A DNA stretch of 34,777 nucleotides from NCBI GenBank assembly GCA_004151065.3, contig NWUY0300007300.1, positions 29,451 to 64,227 on the forward strand, written 5' to 3'. Numbering within the stretch: position 1 is the stretch's first letter; each line of letters opens with the position of its first letter. This DNA is from Larix sibirica. Its lineage: Eukaryota > Streptophyta > Pinopsida > Pinales > Pinaceae. Both the position numbers and the translations under genes were made by a program. The notes beneath the pieces are model-generated. The model did no database searches, was not told the DNA's origin, and worked only from the letters and a program-made list of their open reading frames with translations. Of the stretch, positions 1 to 11,221 are shown in pieces.

Positions 1-657
1 GTGGACAGAACAAATGATCTAGCGAAGAGACAAATGCGTACATGATGTAGAACGAATTTTTGATGGTGCGGAACATGATGCTATAAATATGTGACAATTG
101 CAAAAACACCGAAAGGAAGAGATACTGAAGAATGCACAAGTGTTGGATATCTCAAAGGANAACAAGATATCAACACATCATTGGGCAAGAAAGATAATTC
201 TTTATATAAAACAATAGTAAGATACAAGATAGATTTCACTTGTTCTTGGCTGCGACATTGTTTTGAAACTGGATACTGAGCTCCTTCGTCCCAGGCCACA
301 CACATACACACCTCCTCGACACTCTAAAGGAATTCCCAAAGAAAATAGTTTAATACTTTCTTGGCAAGAAAGAAATGGAGAATGTTGGAAATGCAAATTT
401 CCAGATATGGGGGTTTTAATTGCGGACTTGGGAATATGGTTTATGGTTTGAATATGCAAAAGAACAACACAAGGGTTCTTTCTTCTTCTCTCCCCCTCCC
501 TTCTCATGCTTCCTCTTGCCTCTTTTGTACTTTTGGGGAGGTAGTTAGGGAAGTTCCTTTAGTTATTTATAAACTTGTTTTTTTTTTACCTTCAAAACAA
601 TAGGGATGCAGGTTAGACACTACAAGGTCGTGTGGACTCAGGCTAGCCGCACATAGG
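1..657. other. No supported gene
   Basis: I see no recognisable protein, RNA gene or element boundary here. Short open stretches exist on both strands, but none shows a known motif and none continues the frame of the decayed gene that begins at 658. The stretch contains a pyrimidine-rich tract near 478-510 and a T-run near 580. A single N lies at 160, one of four isolated N positions in the window. Confidence 0.4.
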
Positions 658-1616
658 TCACATCCGTGTATAAAATTTGGATTTTTTGAAGGTTTGATTG
701 AGAAGGGATAAAGGGGTTTGAATCATAAAAGGGTAAGGCATTCTGCAATGATGTAAATCGACTAAAAAAGGGCATGTTGCAGAAATGTGGCATATCATGC
801 TATAACAATCCTCCTCTCTCTTTTGAGCATCCTTTACCTCCCTTATATCCTTCTCTGTCGTTTCATCTTTCTGAGATGTTTGCACATCTTGTTTATACTT
901 TAATTTTTCCTCGACCTTTAATTTTTTTTTAATCAAAGCTTCTCTTTTCGATTTTTCTTCTTCTTTCTTGGTTGTATCCTGTTTTATTTCGACATCAAAA
1001 ACTACTTGTCTCTCTACCACAACCACATTATGAGAAGCTACCTAAAAATTATGAAGTATTTCCCTTTGGTGATTATCCTGAATTTTTCCCAACACTTCCT
1101 CATAATTAGTAGCTCCTTGGTATATGAGATCATGAGGGTAAATCCCATGTTTATATGTGAGGCTCATACCAATAGACCTGGAATTCTCTTCAATTACTCG
1201 TCTCGGGTGATGCTTTATGTTAGACCCCAAACAGAGGTTGAGTTCTTTGAGGACATTATGCCTCTTTCCTAGCATGAGGGGCATTTGCCAAAGTATACAA
1301 TCCTAGAATAATGAACTTTGGCCATTCTTTCTTAGCTCGAGTTTACAAAAAAGGTGCAATTCCTTTAATCACAGTTTGATAGGTATCTTCCCTAAGGACT
1401 AACATGTCAAGGACCTATCTAGGAAACATATGAGGAGCGATCGAGATGTCGAAAACCCTAGTGTAGGTGAAAACTCTTGGATGTACCAGTCACCAATTCT
1501 CTGTAGGGTCACTAGGTCTTCCTCTAATAACCTTGTAGCAAGCTTGTTAAGGATAATACTATATACTGGGGAAAGGAAATGATCACGAATTTCGTAAAAG
1601 TGAGTTCCAAAGTTAG
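658..1616 (-). pseudogene. Unknown retroelement-associated gene, 3' part (interrupted copy 2)
   Basis: This is the downstream half of a minus-strand gene of unknown function; the upstream half is at 15548-16378 beyond the inserted gypsy element. The conceptual protein begins right at the insertion site with THFYEIRDHF, which matches PHIYDICDHFF in the related gene at 2516-6024. Further matches are IGDWY with MGDWY, a segment with FPR, VL.E and QTV..G in the same order, and DLIYQGA with DSIYQGA. About 45% of residues look identical over these blocks by eye. From about 1026 it becomes a highly charged Lys/Glu linker, as in the related copies. Reading frame is broken by stops and at least two frame changes. 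No catalytic motif, signal peptide or membrane segment is evident. Confidence 0.55.
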
Positions 1617-1621
1617 AAGCT
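1617..1621. repeat. Left target-site duplication of the gypsy element
   Basis: AAGCT lies immediately outside the left LTR and matches AAGCA at 15543-15547 outside the right LTR in four of five bases. Five base pairs is the usual target duplication for Ty3/gypsy elements. The call is strengthened because the flanking sequences on the two sides are consecutive parts of one gene. Confidence 0.65.
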
Positions 1622-2515
1622 TATTGACAGGCGAAATGTTCCACTCGTCAATGCAAAGGATAGCAATCCGATCCAAGGGTGTCAGAAAACCCTATGCAAG
1701 AGTCTTCCTAGTCCTTAGTCGTTTGGTATGATTGCTGCCGACCGATATCACAGCCTCGTTAGCCACAAGTTGGTTTTACGCTCCTAGAAATCAGACTTAT
1801 CAAAATTCTATCTTAACTATGACCTAAATTGACAAATCCTAACCAAGAATAAATTTTTGTAAATTTTGTAAGTTTAACCTAGGTTGTTATTAGTTGACAC
1901 GGAAACTTGTTAACTTGAATTAATATATAGGAAACTAACATGAAAATCAACAATCTCTGATGATAAAATGTAATGTAAATGATTGGGAACAAATCCTTGA
2001 ATTATATTACATCCAATTACTTATGCAATATTAACAAAACATCATTAAAGAAAGCATGTGCTTCAAATAACATAGATCATATTTAATAATCAAAATCAAT
2101 TACAGGATAAACCTATCTAGCCTTTAAGCAAGAACTATAAGTTAATTAATTAATCAAGCATTAATAATTACAAAAGCATGCCGAAAGCATAGTTTGTTGA
2201 AATCATCCAACATGTCATGTTCACAACATAACTTATTAGTGAATAAAGCCAAAATCAAGCTATAGCCATTGTAATGCAAAAAAAAATTATGAAATAAAAT
2301 TAATAAAATTAAGAAGATGAGGAAAATAATTCAGAACCACATTAAAGTTAAACGAAATCAAACTTTTACCCAAGATGAGACCAATATGCAGAACATCCTC
2401 CACTTTCCATTAAATGGTTTGCAAAATATTACAAAGTTCATCAAGGAACCAAGAGAGTTCGACAAGATCTGATGTAAAACATTTCACCAGCGGTCCAACT
2501 AGGGTGTCTCCTCCT

Positions 2516-5500
2516 TTACATTACAAATTTTGGCATATAAATACAATAAAGTGTATAAAACATATTCATAAAATCAGTACCAGATTCCCTAATACCTAGG
2601 ACTGCCTAACTACTTTGACCAGGATTGGTCACATTATCCTTCCATTTGGCATAAACATCCAACATTTCCGATACATTCTAATAGCTGGCATGTTCAAGTT
2701 GAAGTTGAACTCTACACAGATATGATTGAATATCTTTGCTTCTAATTTTAGACAAATTTCGCAAGAAATTCTCTAAAGTTGCTTTTCGATAGGCAGGAAC
2801 TGAGATAAATGATCGGAGCAAAAGCAGATCAACCTATACGGTAACATGAATAAGCTTGGCTAACTCATCGCTTTGTTGATCTAATTTAGTGATCCTTAAT
2901 TTAACAGGTACAACATCAACCAATTAAGAAAACATCGACATTCTGAGAAGCTCCATTAAATTATCTTTCAAAGCCAAAAACTTTGTGGAAACCTTCTTCC
3001 CTTTAACAATTAAACCATAAACATCCTCATATACAAATACCTAGGACTTCAAGGATACCCGAACTCGTTTAAGATTGAGCGAGTCCATCCGAGTAATAGT
3101 TTCTGGGACATTCTTCAAGTGAGTTTGCCACTCACAAAGTTGTTCATAGGATTTATCAGCTTTCTTCCTTCTATCAGAGTGTTCTTCCAGCTGGTCTGAC
3201 AAATGCTCAAAAAGATAATAATCATCTCGAATTTCATTCAAGCCTTCAAAGGATGACTTCTGAGTCTGTCTAAAACTTTCATTAGTAGAAATGGAGTCAA
3301 ATTTGAATTCCTGTACAATGAGCTTGAAGAATGAGGAGGAAACATACTAAGTCTTAAACTCTTTAATCTCTTCCCTGATATCCCTAAACTCAATGGCCTG
3401 GACCATGACATTATCATTTGCATCTTTCTTCTGATTAGAATGTTCCTGAAGCCGCCTCTAAATATTTTGTATCTCAATTTGATGTTGAGATTTAAGATCA
3501 TTCAACTTCTTAACAAAATTAGCACGAATAAACACTCCCATAGCAGGTGTTGTCTCAATGGCTTCTCTTCTGGGATCTTTAGTTTCCTGTTTCCAAATAA
3601 CTTGATTTTCAACTGGGCCTACAACCACTTCTCCTTCCCTGGTTCTCTTCATACCTTTTCTTATTACTGCCTTTTGATTTCTGCTAAAGCAATAATATCC
3701 CAATGCAACTACTGCATCTTCTCCAAAGTCAGTTGTGTCTCTCGATGATGATTCTAGCAAGCCTACTAAGGTAGATATGGGTATGGTATTGGTTGGCCTA
3801 TGGAGGTGGATAGAAATTGGGTTAAATCTTTAGAAACTTCATAATTGGTTTTAATGAGGCTAGAAATAGGGGTATATGAGCTATCAATATGGGATTGAGT
3901 TGAACATGGAAGAGGGATAGTGATTTCAGACCGAGGATATACAACAACATCACTCTTTTCAACTACATGAGAAACTGGTTCTAAGGATTGAGCTTGTTGC
4001 GTAGGTAAATGATTTTGTGAGATATTAGATGGAACATTAGACTGTGGGTGAGTAAAGGGAAGAACTTGTTCTGACCCATGATCCAAGGATTGAACTTGAG
4101 ATGATAAAGGAGTTGATCAATCATGAATAAGACCATGGGTAGATTCAATAACATCAACATTAGTGGATGTACCATTATCATGAGGTAGCTCATGACTAAA
4201 ACTAGGTAAGGAATTAGTAGGAAGGGATAAAACATCGAGGGGAGGTAATTGAGGAGAATCCTCAATGACTTGATTTGAGTGGAAAGCCTCTTCTGGTTTT
4301 TCTTGATCTAAATCAATAATTTTTATAGTAGGCTTAGGGGGTTTAGGTTTTAGAGTTGTGGTGGATGAAACCTTTTCACCTTTAACTTCCAAATAAAAAA
4401 TCACATCAGAAGAGGTACCAATAGCATTAGCAGGATCAGTAAGCTGAGACAATTTACCTTGAAGTTCTTATGCTTGTTGCATGAAATTGGTCAGGTTCTA
4501 CAGAGGATTCTGAGACTTGTTGGTTACCATTGGATACTTTCCTTGTTGTTTCTCCAACTTCTTCTATGCTTGAGGTTTGGAGAATGCTCTATTTATTTCT
4601 CCCAATACTATTATCTTCTGATGTTTTTGTAACTCATGAATTAGATTCCTTTGTGTTTGATCAACAATCTTCCCCGATACTTATTAAAAACTAAGAGCTC
4701 CCTGGTAGATGGAGTCATTAGGTCGAGTTTCATGTATGTTTGTGTTCTTCAATTGGGCTAGAAGAAAATGTTGTTCAATAGGATCATGCATTCTTTTGAC
4801 ACTTAATCCCAATTTCAACTCTTTCAACTTAGAAACTAAAAGATAGGCATGAGAAGCATTATGAATGAACATCTGACCGATATACAACTGAAACTTAGGC
4901 CAAGCCCTTATTTTCAATCCTGAGAATTGGTCATGAACTCCTTCCACTACAGTTTGAAAAGACACTTCTTCCAAAACCATTATGTTAGGAACAAATCTTG
5001 GGAAAATATGTATTGAACTATGACCCCAAATCCTCAAATAGGTGAAAAAATCACCACAGTACCAATCTCCCATTGGGGCTAACAACTTCCTGGCATTTTA
5101 AAAAATACTAGGTGTATTTGTCTTAAATATAATAAGATAAACAACACTAAAAAAATGATCACATATATCATAAATGTGGGGCCTGTAGATTTCTTCCCAT
5201 AAGATTCCATAGTAAATATGGACAAGAGGGATTTACATTGTTTAATGCCATTTCATTGAATGAAATGCAAAATATGAACACATTATATCTACTAGATAGG
5301 TTGACGTGAAGAACTTGGGTTTCCTAATGGCTAGTGTCTTTTGCACTTGAGCAATTGCATCTTTCAAATTAATAGAAAAAATCTGAGCCCAGTTAAATAC
5401 CAGTCCTATAGTGACAATATGATGAACCAAGGGAGTCCATTCCAGCTTGAAATAGGCATAATTCTCAATTCCATAAAATCTACAGAGCATAGAAGCAAGA

Positions 5501-6024
5501 AGCTTGTAAGGTTCCCTCAAACGTTGAATATGGTACAATATGTTGGGTCTCATCATGGAGCTTTCTTGATCGAACCACCAACTCTCAATAAACTCCTCTG
5601 CTTCATACTTCTGCTCAAAATACCTCAAGAAATCTTGTGTCAATAACTGTTGAGGAGTCTTCAAAGCATAAATATTTGAAAAGGTGTCAGGTTTGAAATT
5701 GGCATATACGACCTGGTTCGAATCTTGGAAAGTGGTAGTCGGGATGTCTGCATAATCTATCATCCACTGGACAAGGTCTGTATACATCATAATGGCTGGC
5801 TGTGTAGCAATGACATGAATATGTTAACTGCTAATATTCTGATAGACTTGAGCGTCTTCCCCAAACTAAGAGAATTCATCGTCGTCAAATATGCTCTAAA
5901 TGGTTTCCCAGTCCATGCATTCAGTATCGCTATTCCGGTCATCAATATTCGAATATATGCCAAAATTTGGGTCCGTAATCTTAAGTTCTTCTATCGCTTC
6001 CTTTGCCCTAGTTCTGCGAGCCAT
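2516..6024 (-). pseudogene. Long unknown reading frame inside the left LTR (copy 1)
   Basis: Starting at an ATG at 6022-6024 (MARRTRAKEAIEEL), one minus-strand frame continues to about 3770. A single frameshift follows, then the frame runs on to a stop near 2614 or at 2516-2518. About 17 in-frame stops interrupt it, many being TAG or TAA that could derive from Gln codons. The conceptual protein of over 1100 residues has three parts. Residues 1-450 look globular, with blocks such as EPYKLLASML, LEWTPLVHH and LAPMGDWYCGDFF. About 450-750 is rich in Pro, Ser and Thr (4452-3766). The rest is charged and predicted coiled coil (3760-2600), ending with a block containing VKGKKVSTKFLALKDNL. It is homologous to the gene interrupted by this element. 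I do not recognise a family. A pyrimidine-rich stretch ending in TAG at 6042 could be a splice acceptor just before the ATG. It has no integrase, protease or transmembrane features, so an envelope role is not supported. Confidence 0.6.
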
Positions 6025-6489
6025 GGTATCTACAACTTGTTCTACAATAAGAATGGTAAAAATAAGCTAATTTGGAAATTAAAAAAAAATGTGAGCAGAA
6101 AGAAACATAAACTGTAAAATACCTAAGAAAAATTAAGACAATCACTATGTAGCGAAGATTAAATTTGTCAGTAAGCTCTGATCGTTCTCCGACTTGTAGC
6201 CATGGGTAAAATGGAGCAGAATGATAAATTTGGTTAGAAAAATCAACTAAGTACATATTTAGCTATGACGTAATCCACTTCCCATCAACCATAAATGTTG
6301 AGTACAAAATTGGCAGCTAAATCATAATTACAAATTGAATTTTGGATTTGATTGGTTCTTAGGGTTGGTTACTTCACGCATGCATGGGTAAATGAGTTTC
6401 CGATTTCAGAGATGCAATTCCGATGTGTGGTTATCCAAGATTATCAAGTCTTGGGCCTCAGGATTGTTTTTGAGTAACTTATAAATTAA
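6025..6489. other. Leader upstream of the LTR reading frame
   Basis: No coding signal is apparent. On the minus strand this precedes the ATG at 6024. It includes a pyrimidine-rich tract ending in TAG near 6042 and a possible donor-like GTATTT near 6120, so a small leader intron is conceivable but unproven. From about 6390 rightwards, motifs of the type TTCCGATTTC appear, linking this part to the LTR tandem units. Confidence 0.3.
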
Positions 6490-6745
6490 GTTTCCGACTT
6501 CCAATGTCCGATGAAATAAAATGTCGGAATCAAAATGTAGGGAGCAAAAATTAGCATTTAAAACAATAAGTTCTGATTTCCAACGTCCGAGATTAGTATC
6601 AAGATCGAAATATTAGAGTTAGAACGTTGAAAAAAAAAATTAAAGTTAAGAATTTTTTCGACTTCCAACATCCGATGATTACCAGATAAGGTCGGGATCA
6701 AGATGTAGGAAATTTAAGTTTAAGAACTTGAAAATACTGAAATCT
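6490..6745. repeat. Degenerate ~80-bp tandem units in the LTR
   Basis: Three diverged units begin near 6491, 6571 and 6655. Each starts with a form of GACTTCCAACRTCCGATGA and continues with a form of TCRRRATSAAGATGTAGGAAA. The third unit and part of the second are present in the right LTR (15187-15320). The right LTR enters the repeat in the middle of the second unit, which marks the edge of the sequence missing there. Subrepeats are common in plant LTRs, where they may act as promoter or enhancer elements; that role is not shown here. Confidence 0.6.
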
Positions 6746-6960
6746 AAGATCTAATGGTTTTACATAAAAATTTAAGCATTGAAAACGTCGGGAAAAACAT
6801 AGTTCTGAAAGATAATTAATTGGAATTCACTCTAAGGTACTGAAAATGAGAAATTCTATAATTCTAACAAGAAATCAAATCAAAACAACTTATCTTAAAA
6901 AAAAAAGTGCTCCCATCATTTTTTGAAGAAAAAGTGGTGGGATCTGTTGTGGCTATAACA

Positions 6961-8190
6961 AATGGCAGCTCATTGGGAATAAACAGTTATCTATGGTTAG
7001 TAAAAAACTCTAAATTCTCTGAAAGTTAAAGATTTGGAAACTTATAATGCAATTGGCTTGTCCTTCATAGCTAAATAGATTCATGCATCCCTTATTTATA
7101 ATTTCTGAGCTTTTGAATAAGTAATCAACTTCATTAGAAAGTTTGAATTATTCTCTTAAGATTCAGAATTTAAGAAAAACATAAGAATTGAAGCATTAGA
7201 GAACTGACTTTGCTAGGAATGATTATGATAATAGAACAAGAGAACATAGACTTAACCAATAAATATAATATTAAACTCCAATATCATAGACATAGCCACT
7301 GCTGCCTGCAGGCGTCTATAGCTTTAGTAGGGTTTCCTTTTAACCCAATATAGTTGCTTTGATCCCATCCACTAGTTATATATATACAACTTTCAAGCGC
7401 AAACAATAGATATAACTTCATGAAGATCAACTAAAGGCCACTACCCTGGCTTGGTAATCAACTAGTGGCAATGTCATTCATAGAAACCCATAGAAGTGAA
7501 CAAGACGACTTGTGATTAGACCTCTTATCCCTTAGCCTTACAGTTGAGAGCCAGTACCCTGGCTTGGTAACCATAAGTGGTAATGTCACTATATAAGCAT
7601 CTATGATCATGATAGGCTAGCCGGTAATGAGAACTCCTATTCTTTAGTCAACCTCTTAGGATTTTCCTTTTAAATCAAAAGCCGTATTATAAGTATTGTT
7701 AACCTCATAAGAGATTGTCTAATGGACGACAAAGCATAACTAAAACTCCTTAAGAGTAATCGATGACGTAAATAGTTGTAAGGATTATTGATCAGTGCCA
7801 TGTTTACCCATTCTGCATCAAAAGTATCCATTTCAAAGGAAATTCAATCTTTATCACTTAATTCACAAATTAAGGTATTCGAAATCTTTAGGATAATAGT
7901 CAAAACCTTCTTTCAATTGATAATAGATAACTCGGTGAAAATATTTCACCGAATAATGTTCAAATCAACTGTGAGATACAACACATAACATGCATTTACT
8001 TGTTCTTGTCTTTCAGAAAGTTCTACAAATAATTGACTAAAAAGAGGTAAAGGTATAATCTTAGTGAAATTTATCAGTATCCATCTTATTAAACAATAAA
8101 CCAAACTAAACTATAACTATGAAATCTTAATCTCACACCTAAAAGAAAAAGAAAACAAACCAAACTATGTACAATTCTAGTCAAATTTGA
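6961..8190 (-). other. 3' noncoding internal region of the gypsy element
   Basis: This lies between the integrase end and the 3' LTR. I see no reading frame with known similarity. A 16-bp motif, TACCCTGGCTTGGTAA, occurs at 7442-7457 and 7555-7570 inside a diverged 113-bp duplication spanning about 7420-7620. The bases directly before the 3' LTR on the minus strand do not form the purine-rich tract expected for plus-strand priming, so that signal has probably decayed. Confidence 0.45.
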
Positions 8191-9555
8191 TTAGGAGAAG
8201 TATCTTTTAAGGGTCTACGCATTCACTGGAAATGTTTCAGGTTGACCTTCCAGTGTTTGCAAATGAAAAGTGCTAGGACCAATTTTTTTTTTTTTATCTG
8301 TAATAGTAAATGGTCCTAACAACAAATGTTGGAGTTTCATGTGTTCACCCTTATCTTCATGAGGCTTATCGCATTTTAGGACTAAATATCCCACTTGAAA
8401 ATTCCTTTCGAAAGAAGATATCTCATAAAACCAACGTTTGACGAGATGATGTTGATAAAATTTGTCTTTTGACTTCTCCCTTTCTTCTTCTAATTTAAGC
8501 ATGGTATTTATCCTATGGGTTAAAGCAGGGCAATCATCCTCCTGGACAGATTGTGATAATTGTAATGAAGGAAAAGAAATATTAGGAGGAAGAATTTATT
8601 CTTTTACAGATACAAGATAAAAGGGTGAATTACCAATGGTAGCCTTAGGAGTTACCCTATCTTACCATAAAACATTAAAAAGTTGAGTGTGCCAATTCTT
8701 TTGATGACTTGCTACATTTCTTTTTAAGATTTTAAGCAAGTTCTTATTAGTTGATTCATCTAAACCTTTTCCATGTAGCTAATAACTCGCTGAATATTTT
8801 CTTTTAATTCCCTTATCCAAGAAAAACTCAGTTATGTCTAAGGAAGAAAATGATGATGCATTGTCAAAGAATAAGAACTCTGGAATGCCAAACCCAGTTA
8901 TGATATTAGTTTTGAAGTAATGAAATCACTTGATTTGTATTCACCACTCGAAGTGGAACTGCTTCCACCCATCTTTTGAAGTAGTCTGTAGCAGTAAGAA
9001 TATATCTATGTTGCATAGAAGAGGGGGTATTGATCAGTCCGACAATGTCCAAACCCCACTACTAAAAAGGGTTATCAACAGTAACTACTTGGAGAGGGTA
9101 GGAAGCCTCTTTAACTCTGCCATAATTTTTCTGGAAGACTTCACATTTACAAGCGAATGCGTTAGCATCCTTAAACAACGTCGTCCAATAATAAATAGCC
9201 CTCAAAATTTGTGAGTCGTGGTCTCTCTACCAAAATGGCCACCAACAAGGCTTGCATGCAATTCTATTAGTATCCCTGTCAGAGTTTTCCTTTTCAACAC
9301 AACGCAAGAAAAATCCATCATAATTTCTCCTAAAAAGAACGTTATCAATTAATTTATGCAGAGTATCTTTTAGTCTAAGAGTTCTCCGCTTCCTAGGTTC
9401 CAAATATTTAGGGGCATATCTGTGTGTTAGAAAAAACTTTACATCATTATACCAAGAATGAGGAACTACATGCATACAATAAATTTGATTTTCAACACAA
9501 GATTCTTCATTTTCCCATTTTGATTATGCTTTATGTGATTCAATGGATTGTGCGG
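8191..9555 (-). pseudogene. Integrase domain of gypsy polyprotein
   Basis: The integrase inserts element cDNA into nuclear DNA. A degraded zinc-binding N-terminus lies around 9475-9130. The core follows with QWGLDIVG and YILTATDYFKRWVEA near 9060-8950, which hold the first two catalytic Asp positions of the D,D,E triad. The stretch carrying the catalytic Glu is scrambled by stops and frame changes (8900-8510). The C-terminal part at 8502-8215 is the best preserved: NFQVGYLVLKCDKPHEDKGEH and LLGPFTI, the usual chromatin or DNA-binding module of this branch, ending near PVNA. A final stop at 8191-8193 probably ends the polyprotein. This is the last domain before the 3' noncoding region, as expected for Ty3/gypsy. 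Confidence 0.85.
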
Positions 9556-10025
9556 CCAAATTGCATAACCCTTGTCCTCTCACAATTTTAGCTGGCACGA
9601 TTTCGAAATTGTACTCTTGTAATGCTGTCATCCAATGGGTGCATTTCTCCCCAAGTTATTTTTGAATTAGCAGGTTCCAAACCGCATAATAGGGGACTAT
9701 AACTTTTGTTCTGGACTTGAGGAGATAAGGTTTGAAATGTTTAACAACCTTATAGATAGTATAGGATTGCTTATCCACATCAGGTTAATTAAGATCAACA
9801 CGTTTGAGTCCATAGCTCATAAAAGATATAGGTATTTTATCTCCTTCAGAATTTTTCGTGTAAAAAATGCAGCATAAGACATATCAGAACCAAAAGTATA
9901 TAGAATAAAATCCTTTGAAAAATTGAGAGACATTGATGTAGGGGCTTTCGCAATGGCATCACATATTTTTTCAAAAGACTCCTTCTACATATTATTCCAT
10001 TTAATGTCTTGATCCCTTTTTATCA
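9556..10025 (-). pseudogene. RNase H domain following RT
   Basis: RNase H removes the RNA strand from RNA-DNA hybrids during reverse transcription. The conceptual sequence includes FILYTFGSDMSYAAFFTRK, the typical start of the Ty3-type RNase H with the first catalytic Asp. It continues with PISFMSYGLKR, KVVKHFKPYLL, EKCTHWMTALQEYNFEIVPA and RGQGLC. This is the standard domain order RT then RNase H. Several stops and small frame shifts break it. It is distinct from the second RNase H-like domain at 11222-11809. Confidence 0.8.
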
Positions 10026-11221
10026 TATCCTTCAAGGGTTTAATGACTTGAGCAAAGCTTGGAATAAACCTTATAAAAAAAATTATTTTTCCTAGGAAGA
10101 ACTACATGGATTTCTTTGAATTAGGAGGATTAATTTTTTATATTGCTTCAGTCCTATCTGGGTCAATCATCATTCTGCATTTAGAAACCACAAACCCAAG
10201 CAAGCTACCTTTAGTTACAATGAAAATAGATTTCTTCGGGTTTAATGATATACTGTACTTCTTGCAACGTTAAAAAACTTGTCTTAAATGAAAGATATGA
10301 TCATGCCTTTTCTTTGAAAAAAATGTTACATCAACTAGATATACAACAACACAATTGTGAATTAGACCTTGGAATGCAATATCCATCATCTTTGGAATGT
10401 AACGCCTGCATTTATTAGTCCGAAGGGAATTTTCCTATAGGGAAAGGATCCCTGAGTTCTAAAAGCAGTTTTCAACTAATTTAGGTGAGAGACTAAAACC
10501 TAGTTATACCCAGAAAAACCCTCCAGCAAAGAGAACATTTATGATCTCGATACCTTATGGAGGATTTTCTCCATTGGTGGTACCAGATAGTTGTCCTTTT
10601 CGGACGCCCTATTTAAATTCCTAAAGTTGACACAGAGACGAATATATTTCTTCTTCTTCCCAACATGGACCATATTAGCTATCCATTGAGTATGGTGTAC
10701 TAGAAAAATAATCCAAGTAGCCAGGATTTTTTCTAGTTCTTTCTTCATTGATGACTCAAGGCTAGGATGCATTTTTCTGAGCTTCAATTGATATGGTTTA
10801 GCCTGGTGTTTCATCGAGATGTTATGGTGTATAAAATTCGTATCAAATGCCTTCAAATATTCATAAGTCTAGGAAAACATGTCTTCATATTCTTTGAAAA
10901 GTTTGATGAAAGTTGCCTTTTCAGTAGGTGTACATTCCATTCCTAGATTGATGTTTTGGGGGTTTTTCTCAATGCCTAAGTTGATGACCTGATAGTTCAT
11001 ACAAGAATTGTTTGTTTTATAGTTTGTAACTTTCTTAAATGTGTCTTGTAGATAATAAATTTTTTCAATTCTAACAACTGATTTTGGAATGAGAGTAGTA
11101 GGATTGTGGGGATCCGATGTAGGAGAACTAGAATCACATGGATTAGGAAGGGACTCATCATGAACATGCTCATCAATATAAACATATTTAAAAGTATCTC
11201 GTGAAGGAGAAATTCTAAGAC
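10026..11221 (-). pseudogene. Reverse transcriptase domain of gypsy polyprotein
   Basis: The N-terminal connector (11220-10860) includes SVVRIEKIYYLQDTF and INLGIEKNPQNINLG. The fingers and palm begin at 10856 with KLRKMHPSLE, IRLCVNFRNLNRASEKDNYL and VPPMEKILHKVS, a strong match to plant Ty3/gypsy RT. FSLLEGFSGYN carries Glu where the family usually has the catalytic Asp (LDGFSGYNQ). The YLDD active site at about 10330-10341 reads YLVD, so another catalytic Asp is replaced by Val. Many stops follow. Both changes and the stops make the enzyme inactive. RNase H follows downstream and a second RNase H-like domain precedes it. Confidence 0.88.

Larger units (their letters stand above)
1622..6960 (-). 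repeat. 3' (left) LTR, 5.3 kb, containing a long reading frame
   Basis: Two blocks match the right LTR: 1622-2276 to 14530-15186, and about 6617-6960 to 15187-15542. Between them lie 4.34 kb (2277-6616) that the right LTR lacks. That extra part holds a decayed reading frame of more than 1100 codons at 2516-6024, plus about 80-bp tandem units near 6490-6745. The junction in the right LTR falls in the middle of one of those tandem units. So at least part of the extra sequence belongs to the LTR and was lost on the right. Two histories fit: a 5.3-kb LTR that carried the frame, with a deletion in the right copy; or a separate insertion into this LTR plus a smaller deletion on the right. Confidence 0.75.

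Noticed and set aside
202-507. A 101-codon minus-strand frame
   Set aside because: It has no recognisable motif, overlaps frames on the other strand and does not continue the neighbouring decayed gene.
3440-3748. A 102-codon plus-strand frame
   Set aside because: It is the antisense shadow of the long minus-strand frame in the left LTR and has no motif of its own.
2516-6024. Interpretation of the LTR frame as an envelope gene
   Set aside because: No signal peptide or transmembrane segment is visible, and it lies inside the LTR, not between integrase and LTR.
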